DNA of 64,000 nt from Roseovarius carneus (GTDB lineage Bacteria; Pseudomonadota; Alphaproteobacteria; Rhodobacterales; Rhodobacteraceae), in assembly GCF_020141465.1 (NCBI RefSeq), contig NZ_JAHSPD010000001.1, positions 2,922,777 to 2,986,776 on the forward strand. Direction: 5' to 3'. The position numbers and the translations under genes are program-made. The notes beneath the pieces were generated by a model. The model did not search any database, was not told the origin of the DNA, and saw nothing but the letters and a program-made list of their open reading frames with translations. Shown piece by piece: positions 1 through 8,550 of the stretch. Position 1 is the first letter of the stretch, and each line of letters opens with the position of its first letter.

Positions 1-12
1 CGGAGGATCTCT

Positions 13-784
13 ATGCCCCGTCGACCATCGCGTTGGCGCTCGGCATCAGACTACGACTATGTCGAATCCCTGACTGCACCGGACCTCGCCTGGGAATGGT
101 TGCGTCGAAACGTCGACTATCAAAAAGCCTATGCCCGCGCCGTTGAGAGGAAAGAGGACCCCCGTGATCTGATGCACATGATGCGTCGGTCGTGGGGGTT
201 ACGATTTCCCAATCGATCCACAGCGGACTGCCTTGCAGGCGGTTGTCTATTGGCAGCCTGAGATAGATCCGGGCACGGTCATTCTTTCAACCAGATCGCC
301 AATCGCAGGTCTTCAACCCGTCGATTTCCCATCGGTCGAACCGGACACTACCGTGCATGACCCGGATGGAACGAGTTTGACTTTGTCCGATGACCTTGGG
401 GCGCTGCGCGTTCTCTTCATTGATGACGCAGGGCCCGACACGCCCCTCGTGGCGGTTATACCGCTCGATGAAACCGGTCTGGATCGCATCGAAGCGGCCT
501 TGCGCCTCTGGCGCATGCTGCAGGGCCGTCCATCAGCATCGAATGGACGACTGACCGCTCAGCGTCGTCAAAGGTTGCGCCGGATGCTGCAAGCAATTGA
601 CGGACATATCGACGGTGCGAGCTACCGCGATATTGCGAAAGCCCTCTATGGAAAATCCCGCATCGCTGCCGAAGCCTGGAAGACTTCGGCGCTGCGGGAC
701 AGCACGATCAGCCTCGTCCGGGACGGTCGCGCCATGATTGATGGCGGATATCGCACGCTTTTGCGTCAGCGCCGCCGGAAGTAG
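13..784 (+). pseudogene. DUF6499-DUF2285 protein gene split by a frameshift
   Basis: Two adjacent reading frames together make one familiar protein. Frame one (13-261) gives the N-terminal DUF6499 domain, with motifs such as YDYVESL and WEWLRRN. The second (from about 212 to 784) gives the DUF2285 C-terminal domain, including VVYWQPEIDPG. Removing a single A near position 211 (cccaatcga to cccatcga) joins GLRFP directly to IDPQRTALQAVVYW, as expected of the intact family. The start at 13 has a GGAGG ribosome binding site. In Tn4371-like elements this gene usually opens the rep/tra module and is thought to be regulatory. I see a one-base frameshift. Whether it is a real mutation or a sequencing error cannot be told from sequence alone. 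If translation restarts at 233, a stand-alone DUF2285 protein of 183 aa could still be made. Confidence 0.7.
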
Positions 785-969
785 ACCGCTACCATTCCAA
801 CGGTCCTTCCGTCTCGATGATCATCGCCGTTGCTGCTGCGACTGGGCAAAGGGGTGCGATTCAAGCACCCGTTTCTTCCCCATCCCCCTTCCCGGTTCTT
901 CTTCGCCAACGTGGCCGCAATCCGCCGCCCCTCTCTGGTGGCCGCATTGGAACCAACGGAGGCCCGATC

Positions 970-1251
970 ATGCCCGCAAATACAACCGACTTGCCGCCAC
1001 GCTACCTGCGCACCCCTGAAGCAGCGCGCTTTCTGAGCCTGTCGGGCCGCACACTGGAAAAACACCGCACCTATGGCACCGGTCCCGCCTACCACAAGTT
1101 GGGTGGTCGGGTCGTCTATTCCATCGAAGACCTGCAAGCTTGGGCCAATCGCGGTGCCGTCACGTCGACGTCCGACCCCCGCGGATCAGTCTTGCCCGCA
1201 AAGCATCATGACCCTGTCGCGCTGACCCGCTCCGGCGGTCGGTCGCGCTGA
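970..1251 (+). CDS. Small helix-turn-helix DNA-binding protein (MerR/excisionase-like HTH_17)
   Basis: A 93-aa protein with the pattern RYLRTPEAARFLSLSGRTLE followed by GPAYHKLGGRVVYSIEDLQAW, the usual layout of HTH_17 domains (helix, recognition helix, small wing with a GGR-Y turn). The frame is open upstream, but the start at 970 has an ACGGAGGC ribosome binding site at proper spacing. It lies just upstream of the RepA-like gene, the usual place for this protein in Tn4371-like ICEs. There it probably regulates rep/tra transcription or helps excision. The binding target is not known; the function is inferred from domain and position. Confidence 0.8.
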   Translation: MPANTTDLPPRYLRTPEAARFLSLSGRTLEKHRTYGTGPAYHKLGGRVVYSIEDLQAWANRGAVTSTSDPRGSVLPAKHHDPVALTRSGGRSR

Positions 1252-1269
1252 TCCGGTAAGCGGTCTTCT

Positions 1270-2337
1270 GTGATGATCAAGCGAACCCCCATCCCATCTG
1301 AACGCGGTCAGCTGGAGCTTTTTCGGGCGCACAGCACTGCGCTTGCCCCGCGCGATGCGCAGGATCTGATGGCGTATCCGTTCTTCAGCCTCGCCAAATC
1401 GCGGCGTATCCAGCCCATCGACTACGCGGTAGCCGGGGTTATGATCCGCGTCGAGGCTGTCGCCGAGCACGGTATGGCGACAATCTGGGACGCCGATATC
1501 CTGATCTGGGCCGCAAGCCAGATCGTCGAGGCGCGCGACGCAGGCCTGCGCACTTCCCGCCTGATGGCCGCGACCCCTTACGATATCCTCACCTTCATCG
1601 GACGGGGTGTGAGTGCGCGTGACTATCAGCGCCTGAAGGCGGCCTTGGACCGCCTGCAATCCACGACAATCGCAACGACCATCCGCCAGCCCAGCGAAGG
1701 TCGGCGGCATCGCTTTTCCTGGATCAACGAATGGATTGAGAGGGTCGATCCCCATGGCCGACCAGCCGGTATTGAGTTGATCGTACCAGACTGGTTCTAC
1801 AATGCCGTCCTTGACGACGCGCTGGTCCTGACCATCGACCCTGACTATTTTTCTCTTACCGGCGGATATGACCGGTGGCTTTACCGCATCGTGCGCAAGC
1901 ACGGAGGTCGCCAACGCAACGGCTGGCGGTTCGAATTCCGTCATCTCTATCTGAAATCCGGCAGCCTCTCGCCATTCAAGCGCTTTGCCTTCGAGTTGCG
2001 CGGCATTGTCCATCGCCAGCCCCTACCCGGATACCGTTTGTGGATTGAGAATGGACCCCGCCGACAAACGCTCCTCGCATTTGCGCCGGTCGGCTGTGGA
2101 CAACCTGTGGACGGCCTCGTGCTATCGGGAACCCGCCATATCGTGCCATCAGGAACCGCTGGCTCGTGCTATCGGGAACCGAAAACCGACCCAAACCCTT
2201 ACACACAAGCAGAAAATCCGGCTCTTAACTTAGAATCTAACAGAGATTCTAACTTTGGTAGTAGCGCCCGTTGCGTTGGGGACAAAGACGAACAGACGCG
2301 CGACTCCAGCATGGCGGAGACCCGCGATGAGCAGTGA
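1270..2337 (+). CDS. repA: Replication initiator protein A (RPA family)
   Basis: A 355-aa protein matching the RPA family of replication initiators found on alphaproteobacterial plasmids and ICEs. Recognisable stretches are LMAYPFFSLAK near residue 33, the IDYAVAG/WDADILIWAASQ region, TPYDILTFIGRGVSARDYQRL, and the winged-helix-like segment RWLYRIVRKHGG followed by FKRFAFELRGIV. The C-terminal 90 residues are low in structure and contain repeated VLSGT/VPSGT-like segments, because the DNA there carries iteron-like direct repeats (2117-2180). In related elements a parA gene usually follows; here the next gene (DUF2840) overlaps the repA stop, so partitioning seems absent. The role is initiation of plasmid-like replication of the circular element. 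Family assignment is firm; activity is inferred. Confidence 0.88.
   Translation: MMIKRTPIPSERGQLELFRAHSTALAPRDAQDLMAYPFFSLAKSRRIQPIDYAVAGVMIRVEAVAEHGMATIWDADILIWAASQIVEARDAGLRTSRLMAATPYDILTFIGRGVSARDYQRLKAALDRLQSTTIATTIRQPSEGRRHRFSWINEWIERVDPHGRPAGIELIVPDWFYNAVLDDALVLTIDPDYFSLTGGYDRWLYRIVRKHGGRQRNGWRFEFRHLYLKSGSLSPFKRFAFELRGIVHRQPLPGYRLWIENGPRRQTLLAFAPVGCGQPVDGLVLSGTRHIVPSGTAGSCYREPKTDPNPYTQAENPALNLESNRDSNFGSSARCVGDKDEQTRDSSMAETRDEQ
2117..2180. repeat. Three iteron-like 17-bp direct repeats inside the 3' end of repA
   Basis: TCGTGCTATCGGGAACC occurs at 2117-2133 and again, identical, at 2164-2180. A two-mismatch copy, TCGTGCCATCAGGAACC, lies at 2141-2157. Starts are 24 and 23 bp apart, close to two helical turns, so the copies face the same side of the DNA. 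This is the arrangement of Rep-binding iterons in a replication origin. Part of the repeat also encodes the SGT motifs of RepA, so origin and coding sequence would be superimposed. The repeats are seen directly; the origin function is inferred. Confidence 0.6.
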
Positions 2338-2848
2338 GCGCCTTTACACCCAAGCCGTCTCCGGGACAGGCAATGATCTGAAAACTCATGCGCTTACGCA
2401 TGTCGAGTTGATCTGGGTCGAAGGCAGAATCGAATACTGGATCCGCTTCGGTCGCGTTGCGAAAGAGCAGATCCTGGATCGTCATCGCCGCATTGTCAGC
2501 TTTGCACAGGACAGTGTTTTCGCCTTGGTCCGCTGGCGATCGAACGACTATGGAATGATCCTGTCGCGCATCGACGTCCTGCGCGCCGTTCATCCCAGTG
2601 AACCGCATCAAACCTTACCGTGCGTCCGGCCAGGAGCTGAAAGTCTTCTGCACCTGACCGGCTGGCCAAATGTCCAGCAGGTGCTGCAAGCAACTGACGC
2701 CATCGACGCGCTCGGCATCGGTCCCGCGGACGTCGCACAGGACTATTGGCGTCATGTCCACAACCGGATCGCAGCGGGTCAAACGCCCCGCCTCTACACG
2801 ATTGAACGGCATGCTGCTTGGATCAAGCGCCAGAGGGCGGGTCAATGA
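2327..2848 (+). CDS. DUF2840 domain-containing protein
   Basis: A 173-aa protein of the DUF2840 family, a conserved member of the Tn4371-like transfer module with no assigned biochemical role. Typical motifs are THVELIWVEGRIEYWIRFGR near the N terminus, then FALVRWRSNDYGMILSRIDVLRA in the middle. The start at 2327 overlaps the repA stop by 11 bp and the gene ends in an ATGA overlap with traF, so repA, this gene and traF are probably translationally coupled. No signal peptide or membrane segment is visible. A parA gene that usually separates repA from DUF2840 is missing. Function unknown; its conserved position suggests a role in maintenance or transfer. Confidence 0.8.
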   Translation: MSSERLYTQAVSGTGNDLKTHALTHVELIWVEGRIEYWIRFGRVAKEQILDRHRRIVSFAQDSVFALVRWRSNDYGMILSRIDVLRAVHPSEPHQTLPCVRPGAESLLHLTGWPNVQQVLQATDAIDALGIGPADVAQDYWRHVHNRIAAGQTPRLYTIERHAAWIKRQRAGQ

Positions 2849-3423
2849 CGCGCCGTATCTGGGCAGGCATCGCGTTCATCACAGTCAGTGCGACTGCTCT
2901 TTCGACTGCCGTCGACTTGCCGTCAGTGCTCCTCTGGAACGCCAGTTCTTCGGTCTCAATGGGCCTCTATCGCTTGCAGTCGGTCGACCATCTTGGCCCG
3001 CGCGATCTTGTTGCCGTTGCCGCGCCCGACCAGATCGCCGCGTTCATAGCCGAACGGGGCTATCTGCCACCAGATATCCCACTCCTCAAACATGTGGCCG
3101 GGCTGCCGGGACAGATCGTCTGCCGACTTGGTCGCAGCATCTCTGTCGACGGGGTCAGTCTGGGACAGGCGCAGCATACCGACAGTCGCGCTCGTCCAAT
3201 GCCCGTCTGGCAAGGCTGCCACAGGATAACATCCGACGAAGTCTTTCTGATGAACCCGGAGGCCGAGAACAGTCTCGACGGTCGTTATTTTGGACCGATC
3301 TCCCGCAACGCCCTCCTCGCCGAAGCGATCCCAATTTGGACTGCGGATGCGCATGCTAAGCAGCAACCATCGGCGTCCGATGTGATCGGCAACGCCCTAA
3401 TCTCAATCACCAGCACCCCCTGA
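2845..3423 (+). CDS. traF: Conjugal transfer signal-peptidase-like protein TraF (S26 family)
   Basis: A 192-aa S26-family serine peptidase of the TraF type. In IncP systems TraF processes and cyclises the TrbC pilin in the periplasm. An N-terminal hydrophobic segment (about residues 6-22) anchors it. The NASSSVSMGLYR box contains the probable nucleophile Ser38, and the LLKHVAGLPGQ box contains the general base Lys82; the later NPEAENSLDGRYFGPI box is also typical of TraF. It starts at an ATGA overlap with the DUF2840 gene. Its substrate would be the TrbC encoded at 31086-31418. The catalytic dyad is seen; the cyclase activity is inferred from RP4. Confidence 0.85.
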   Translation: MTRRIWAGIAFITVSATALSTAVDLPSVLLWNASSSVSMGLYRLQSVDHLGPRDLVAVAAPDQIAAFIAERGYLPPDIPLLKHVAGLPGQIVCRLGRSISVDGVSLGQAQHTDSRARPMPVWQGCHRITSDEVFLMNPEAENSLDGRYFGPISRNALLAEAIPIWTADAHAKQQPSASDVIGNALISITSTP

Positions 3424-3435
3424 AAGGAGATACCT

Positions 3436-3774
3436 ATGGCACATATCGGACAATTCACACGCACCAAAGACGGCTATCACGGTCGGCTCAAAACGCTCAC
3501 CCTCGATATCGAACTGACGCTCGTTCCGGCCGACCACAACGACACCGAGAATGCGCCCGACTACCGCGTGCATATCGGTACCGACGATCAGAGCCTAGAA
3601 ATCGGCGCAGGCTGGAAACGCACCGGCGAGAAGGCTGGGGCTTACGTCTCGGTGCTGATTGACGACCCAGCATTGCCGCATCCAATCAACGCCAATCTGT
3701 TCCACTCAGTGCAGGACAATGACCTCTATTTGCTGACCTGGAACCGGCCCTCAAAGCGCCGCGACCGGTCCTGA
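3436..3774 (+). CDS. DUF736 family protein
   Basis: A 112-aa protein with the DUF736 signature: MAHIGQFTRTKDGYHGRLKT at the N terminus, then YRVHIGTDD and a C-terminal DNDLYLLTWNRP. It is a small cytosolic protein highly conserved in rhizobial and roseobacterial conjugative elements, often near single-strand-binding or relaxosome genes, but without a demonstrated function. An AAAGGAGATA ribosome binding site sits at ideal distance. It is 12 bp after traF and 4 bp before the transglycosylase gene, so it belongs to the same operon. Family certain; role unknown. Confidence 0.88.
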   Translation: MAHIGQFTRTKDGYHGRLKTLTLDIELTLVPADHNDTENAPDYRVHIGTDDQSLEIGAGWKRTGEKAGAYVSVLIDDPALPHPINANLFHSVQDNDLYLLTWNRPSKRRDRS

Positions 3775-3778
3775 TCAG

Positions 3779-4522
3779 ATGGACAATGCGCACCATAACC
3801 GAACCAGCATGTGGCAAACAACCACCCGAATTGCGTCCCTTTTCTTACTTTCCGGACTGCTTGTGAATGCCGCCCCACCGATACCTGTACATGCTCAGAA
3901 CTTTGCGGCAGAGCGTTCATCCGCGCATCCTCATGCCGACCATATTGCCGAAGCTTCGCAGCGGTTCGGCATTCCGGAGCACTGGATCAGGGCGGTGATG
4001 GAGGTGGAAAGTGCGGGTCGGGTGACCGCCGTCTCGTCCGCCGGAGCATTGGGTCTGATGCAGATCATGCCCGGCACCTGGACGGAACTGCGCCTTCGCC
4101 ACTGTCTTGGTAACGACCCGTTTGAGCCCCGCGACAACATCCTCGGCGGCACAGCCTATCTACGCGAAATGTACGACCTCTTTGGCGCACCGGGCTTTCT
4201 CGCTGCCTATAATGCGGGTCCTGCTCGGTATGCTGACTATCTCTCTACGGGACGTGTACTACCGCGCGAAACCCGTGTTTACGTCGCGATGCTTGCGCCG
4301 ATGATCGGATCAGATTTCCCACCGGACAACCGTCATACTGCGGTACGACCGACGGATTGGCGTGACGCCGCGCTTTTTGTAGCGCCTGCAGATGGCGCAC
4401 CGACCACAGTTCGACAGCAGCTTCACCGTCAACCTGACGCCGATCCGAGAGCCTTGGGTCCGCATGCCCTTGCCCCGTCAGCGGATCGTCCGGACGGGAT
4501 ATTCGTCACACCATCTCGCTAG
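3779..4522 (+). CDS. Periplasmic lytic transglycosylase (VirB1/TrbN-like)
   Basis: A 247-aa exported SLT-fold protein that would cut peptidoglycan locally to let the mating apparatus through. An N-terminal signal peptide is clear (hydrophobic IASLFLLSGLLV then a VHAQ cleavage region). The catalytic Glu lies in AVMEVESAG, followed by GALGLMQIMPGTW and the AYNAGP motif, the three standard SLT boxes. A second Met at 3809 gives a more compact signal peptide and may be the true start. The C-terminal 50 residues are Pro/Ala-rich and probably flexible. It precedes the candidate oriT and the relaxase gene, as in other Tn4371-like modules. Confidence 0.85.
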   Translation: MDNAHHNRTSMWQTTTRIASLFLLSGLLVNAAPPIPVHAQNFAAERSSAHPHADHIAEASQRFGIPEHWIRAVMEVESAGRVTAVSSAGALGLMQIMPGTWTELRLRHCLGNDPFEPRDNILGGTAYLREMYDLFGAPGFLAAYNAGPARYADYLSTGRVLPRETRVYVAMLAPMIGSDFPPDNRHTAVRPTDWRDAALFVAPADGAPTTVRQQLHRQPDADPRALGPHALAPSADRPDGIFVTPSR

Positions 4523-4699
4523 GATCCTTCAAAATGATGGGCATGAGGCGAAATCGCACCCTAGAGGTCTACCGCGCAGTCTGGCGTATCAACAGGTGTA
4601 CAACAGACGACAGAGGAAGGGGATGGCGAGATAAAAGGGCGCGATGTGCGCCTCGGTTGTGGGGAGTGATTTCAGGGACTTACAGAGCTATTTTGCGAG

Positions 4700-4735
4700 G
4701 TGTCCAACCTGGGCACAGCCTGCAACCTATCCTGT
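4700..4735 (+). other. Candidate origin of transfer (oriT) with RP4-like nick sequence
   Basis: In the 259-bp gap between the transglycosylase and relaxase genes, ACCTATCCTG at 4725-4734 matches the ten bases preceding the nick in RP4 oriT (nick after the final G), and it fits the IncP-type consensus YATCCTGY. An imperfect inverted repeat, GTGTCC-AACCT-GGGCAC, lies just upstream at 4700-4716. The site lies 48 bp before the relaxase start, where many oriTs sit. The sequence match is direct. That this relaxase family uses an RP4-type nick is inferred and not proven. Confidence 0.5.
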
Positions 4736-4781
4736 TCTGCAATCGTTTCAGAGCGTTAACGCGATGTGCAGGGGTGGCGCG

Positions 4782-6521
4782 ATGAACGATGACGACACCT
4801 TCCACATCCGCCCTGGCCGCATTCGCTCATCATCCAGCCAACGTGCGCGGCCCTTCATTTCGCAAGCTCTTGCGGCGACACAGCGCGCGGGGGGCAAGGT
4901 CTCGCGTTCAGGCAAGATCACGTCCGGCAGTCGATCCCATTTTGGTCGCGGCAAGAGCGCCAGCGTGCAGGCCATTCGTTGGCTCAGCCCACGGTCCCGT
5001 GTCGCTGTCATCAAGACGCGGGTTGTCCGGCACAGCAGTCGCAGTACCCCACTTGCCACCCACCTTTCGTACCTCCAACGCGATGGCGTCACGCGCGACG
5101 GGGAGAAGGCACAGTTGTTCGGACCTGAGGCAGACGAGACCGACGCAAAGGAGTTTGCCAAACGATGCGAGGGCGACCGACATCATTTCCGCTTCATCGT
5201 CTCCCCGGAAAACGCCGTCGAGATGACGGACCTCAAATCCTTCACCCGCGACCTGATGCATCAGGCTGAAACGGATCTGGGCACGAAGCTGGACTGGGTC
5301 GGTGTCGATCACTGGAACACGGAACATCCGCATATCCATGTGATCGCCAGAGGTCAGGCCGATGACGGCGGTGACCTCGTGATCGCGCGCGACTACATCA
5401 GTGACGGGATGCGCGCCCGAGCGCAGGATCTGATCACGCAGGAACTTGGGCTTAGAACTGATCGCGACATTCACAACACGCTGGAGCGTCAAATCGACAG
5501 TGACCGCTGGACCAGCCTTGATCGCCAGCTTGCCAAAGAGGGTGGCCGAAACGGCATCATCGATCTCGCGCCGCGGTCGGGAAGCCAGCCAGACAACCAT
5601 CACGCGCTGAAAGTCGGGCGCCTACGCAAACTGGAATCCCTCGGCCTCGCCGAACAGATCGGGCCGGGCCAGTGGGTGATGGACGAGAGTGCCGAGACCA
5701 CCTTGCGTGAGCTTGGCGCGCGCGGCGACATCATTAAACGCATCCATCGTGGCCTGTCGGACAGCGCCATTGAACGCAGCGCAGCCAGTTACGTCTTGGC
5801 GGGAGAAAGCCTCGACGATCCCATTCTCGGCAGGCTCGTTGATCGCGGCCTTGATGATGAGTTGAAGGGCACCGCCTATGCAGTGGTCGATGGCGTGGAT
5901 GGCCGAACGCACCACATCCGCTTGCCCCATATCGACGCCGCCGGTGACAGCCCACCGGGGTCGATTGTCGAGCTGCGGAAATTCGATGATGCGAAAGGCC
6001 GCCGCCGCGTTGCCCTCGCCGTCAGGTCGGACTTCCCAATCGAACGGCAGGTCACGGCGACGGGCGCGACCTGGCTCGACCGGCACGCCATTGCCCGTGA
6101 GCCAATGTCCCTCGGTGAAGGCGGGTACGGTACAGATGTCCGCGGCGCGCTGGAAAAACGCGCAGATCACCTGATCGCGGAAGGGTTAGCGAAACGTCAT
6201 GGACAGCGCGTGATCTTCAACCGCGACCTTCTGAATACGTTGCGCAACCGCGAACTCAAAGCTGTCGGTGAGAAAATCGCCACGGAGATCGGTCGTCCTC
6301 ACACGCCCTCAAAGACAGGGGACTATGTCACCGGCACGTATCAGCGCCGCATCGCGCTCTCGTCAGGGCGTTTTGCCATGATCAATGACGGGCTCGGCTT
6401 CCAACTCGTGCCGTGGACTCCGTCCATCGAGAAACACCTCGGCAAACACATCAGCGGCGTCGCCCGCGGCAATGGCGGCGTGGATTGGGATTTTGGGCGA
6501 AACCGGGGGATCGGGTTTTAG
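4782..6521 (+). CDS. Relaxase/mobilization nuclease with DUF3363 domain (VirD2-like)
   Basis: A 579-aa conjugative relaxase that would nick oriT and lead the strand into the recipient. The N-terminal 60 residues are basic and Ser/Arg-rich. A candidate catalytic Tyr97 lies in THLSYLQRDG, and the metal-binding His cluster EHPHIHVI is at residues 181-188 (His182, His184, His186). The remaining two thirds are the DUF3363 region, including GTAYAVVDGVDGRTHHIRLP and TWLDRHAIA. The frame is open for 46 codons upstream, but that extension crosses the candidate oriT; the start at 4782 begins with the usual MNDDD and is preferred. TraG follows 30 bp later. Confidence 0.88.
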   Translation: MNDDDTFHIRPGRIRSSSSQRARPFISQALAATQRAGGKVSRSGKITSGSRSHFGRGKSASVQAIRWLSPRSRVAVIKTRVVRHSSRSTPLATHLSYLQRDGVTRDGEKAQLFGPEADETDAKEFAKRCEGDRHHFRFIVSPENAVEMTDLKSFTRDLMHQAETDLGTKLDWVGVDHWNTEHPHIHVIARGQADDGGDLVIARDYISDGMRARAQDLITQELGLRTDRDIHNTLERQIDSDRWTSLDRQLAKEGGRNGIIDLAPRSGSQPDNHHALKVGRLRKLESLGLAEQIGPGQWVMDESAETTLRELGARGDIIKRIHRGLSDSAIERSAASYVLAGESLDDPILGRLVDRGLDDELKGTAYAVVDGVDGRTHHIRLPHIDAAGDSPPGSIVELRKFDDAKGRRRVALAVRSDFPIERQVTATGATWLDRHAIAREPMSLGEGGYGTDVRGALEKRADHLIAEGLAKRHGQRVIFNRDLLNTLRNRELKAVGEKIATEIGRPHTPSKTGDYVTGTYQRRIALSSGRFAMINDGLGFQLVPWTPSIEKHLGKHISGVARGNGGVDWDFGRNRGIGF

Positions 6522-6551
6522 CCTCAACCATCGCCAGGAAAGGAAAGGATC

Positions 6552-8540
6552 ATGTCAGCAACGAAAATCCTCTGGGGCCAGATCCTCATCGTGTCCCTGA
6601 TCGTGCTCACCACGACCTGGACCGCGACACAATGGACGGCTCTGCGGCTCGGCTTCCAGCCGCAGTTGGGACAGCCGTGGTTTGAACTGTTCGGAGTGCC
6701 CGTCTACTACCCACCCGCCTTCTTCTGGTGGTGGTATGCCTATGACGCCTATGCGCCGCCGATCTTTATCGAAGGTGCCCTGATCGCGGCGTCGGGCGGA
6801 TTTTTGTCCGTTGGGGTTGCGATCTTCATGTCGGTCTTGCGGGCACGCGAGGCGCAAGACGTCGACACCTATGGTTCCGCCCGTTGGGCAGAGGAGCGCG
6901 ACATCAGAGAAGCGGGACTGTTCGATCCGGATGGCGTGATCCTCGGAAAGCGAGACCAAGCCTATCTGCGACACGACGGGCCGGAGCACGTGTTGTGCTT
7001 TGCACCCACGCGATCCGGCAAAGGGGTTGGGCTGGTCATCCCGTCGCTCCTGACCTGGCCCGGATCAGCCATCGTGCATGACATCAAGGGCGAGAACTGG
7101 CAGCTCACGTCTGGCTTCCGCGCGAAGCACGGTCACGTTCTGCTGTTCGATCCGACCAACTCAAACTCTTCAGCCTACAATCCGCTGCTGGAAGTGCGGC
7201 GCGGCGAATGGGAAGTGCGCGACGTCCAGAACATTGCTGACATTCTTGTCGATCCAGAAGGCTCGCTCGAAAAACGCAATCATTGGGAAAAGACCAGCCA
7301 CGCGCTGTTAGTTGGCACAATCCTGCATGTCCTCTACGCCGAGGCCGACAAGACACTCGCTGGCGTGGCAAAGTTCCTGTCCGACCCACAGCACCCTATC
7401 GAAACCACGCTTGAGACAATGAAGACAACCGCGCATCTCGGGAACACCGGACCGCATCCCGTCGTTGCAGGTGCCGCGCGTGAGCTGTTGAACAAGTCGC
7501 CCAACGAACGCTCCGGCGTCTTGTCTACGGCAATGTCGTTTCTAAGCCTCTATCGCGATCCTGTTGTGGCCAAGGTCACCCGACGTTGCGACTGGCGGAT
7601 TGGAGATCTTGTTCAGGGCACTGACCCGGTCACACTTTACCTCGTCGTACCACCGTCCGACATCAACCGCACCAAACCGCTGATCCGCCTGATCCTGAAC
7701 CAGCTTGGCCGCCGATTGACCGAAGATCTTGCGTCTAAGGATCGGAAGCATCGTCTCCTCCTCATGCTGGACGAGTTCCCAGCGCTGGGTCGGCTGGACT
7801 TCTTCGAAAGCGCGCTGGCGTTCATGGCGGGCTATGGCATCAAGAGCTTCCTGATCGCGCAGTCCTTGAACCAGATCGAGAAGGCTTACGGGCCCAACAA
7901 CTCGATCCTCGACAATTGTCATGTGCGCGTGAGCTTCGCGACCAATGATGAGCGGACGGCAAAGCGCGTGTCCGACGCGCTCGGCACCGCTACCGAAATG
8001 CGCGCGATGAAAAACTACGCGGGTCATCGCCTTTCCCCTTGGCTCGGCCATCTTATGGTCAGCCGACAGGAGACGCCACGCCCCCTTCTTACCCCCGGCG
8101 AGGTGATGCAGCTTGCACCCACAGACGGAATTGTCATGGTGGCGGGAACGCCGCCGATCAGGGCGCAGAAGGCGAAATACTTCACAGATGCTCAATTGCA
8201 CGCCCGCATTCTACCGCCAGCGACGCCAAACAAGACTGATGCACCAGCCAACGACGTCTGGAGCCGGATCGTTCCACTCAAGCCACCGGAGATCGCTAAT
8301 CCCAAGATACAGACGGCAGACGAAAGCGCAGCGACCGACGACCCGAACGAACAGCGGCGTCAACCAGAACTGGACCGAAGCCAAGAAATAGCGAATGCAA
8401 AGCCCATCGAGAACGAGTTTGAACCCGACCTCAAGAAGCCACCGAAAGACCAGGCCGTTCAATTGAGGCAGCTTGATCAGCGGGCCCGCCAGCTTGCCCG
8501 CCAAGCCTCGATGGATCCAAACGACGGCATCGAAATGTGA
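6552..8540 (+). CDS. traG: Conjugal transfer coupling protein TraG/VirD4
   Basis: A 662-aa inner-membrane ATPase that couples the relaxosome to the type IV secretion channel. There are two N-terminal membrane segments (about residues 8-26 and 72-96). Walker A is APTRSGKG at residues 151-158, and Walker B is LLLMLDEFPALG starting near residue 403. Further T4CP motifs are SLNQIEKAYG and DNCHVRVSFATND. The C-terminal 110 residues are charged and Gln/Asn-rich, probably disordered. An AAGGAAAGGATC ribosome binding site precedes the start. Accessory cargo begins after the next gene, as is typical of the traG-trbB hotspot. Confidence 0.93.
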   Translation: MSATKILWGQILIVSLIVLTTTWTATQWTALRLGFQPQLGQPWFELFGVPVYYPPAFFWWWYAYDAYAPPIFIEGALIAASGGFLSVGVAIFMSVLRAREAQDVDTYGSARWAEERDIREAGLFDPDGVILGKRDQAYLRHDGPEHVLCFAPTRSGKGVGLVIPSLLTWPGSAIVHDIKGENWQLTSGFRAKHGHVLLFDPTNSNSSAYNPLLEVRRGEWEVRDVQNIADILVDPEGSLEKRNHWEKTSHALLVGTILHVLYAEADKTLAGVAKFLSDPQHPIETTLETMKTTAHLGNTGPHPVVAGAARELLNKSPNERSGVLSTAMSFLSLYRDPVVAKVTRRCDWRIGDLVQGTDPVTLYLVVPPSDINRTKPLIRLILNQLGRRLTEDLASKDRKHRLLLMLDEFPALGRLDFFESALAFMAGYGIKSFLIAQSLNQIEKAYGPNNSILDNCHVRVSFATNDERTAKRVSDALGTATEMRAMKNYAGHRLSPWLGHLMVSRQETPRPLLTPGEVMQLAPTDGIVMVAGTPPIRAQKAKYFTDAQLHARILPPATPNKTDAPANDVWSRIVPLKPPEIANPKIQTADESAATDDPNEQRRQPELDRSQEIANAKPIENEFEPDLKKPPKDQAVQLRQLDQRARQLARQASMDPNDGIEM

Positions 8541-8550
8541 GGGCCTGAAA

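Noticed and set aside
4644..4781. N-terminal extension of the relaxase in frame to 4644
   Set aside because: It runs through the candidate oriT, has no ribosome binding site and no similarity to relaxases; MNDDD at 4782 is the normal family start.
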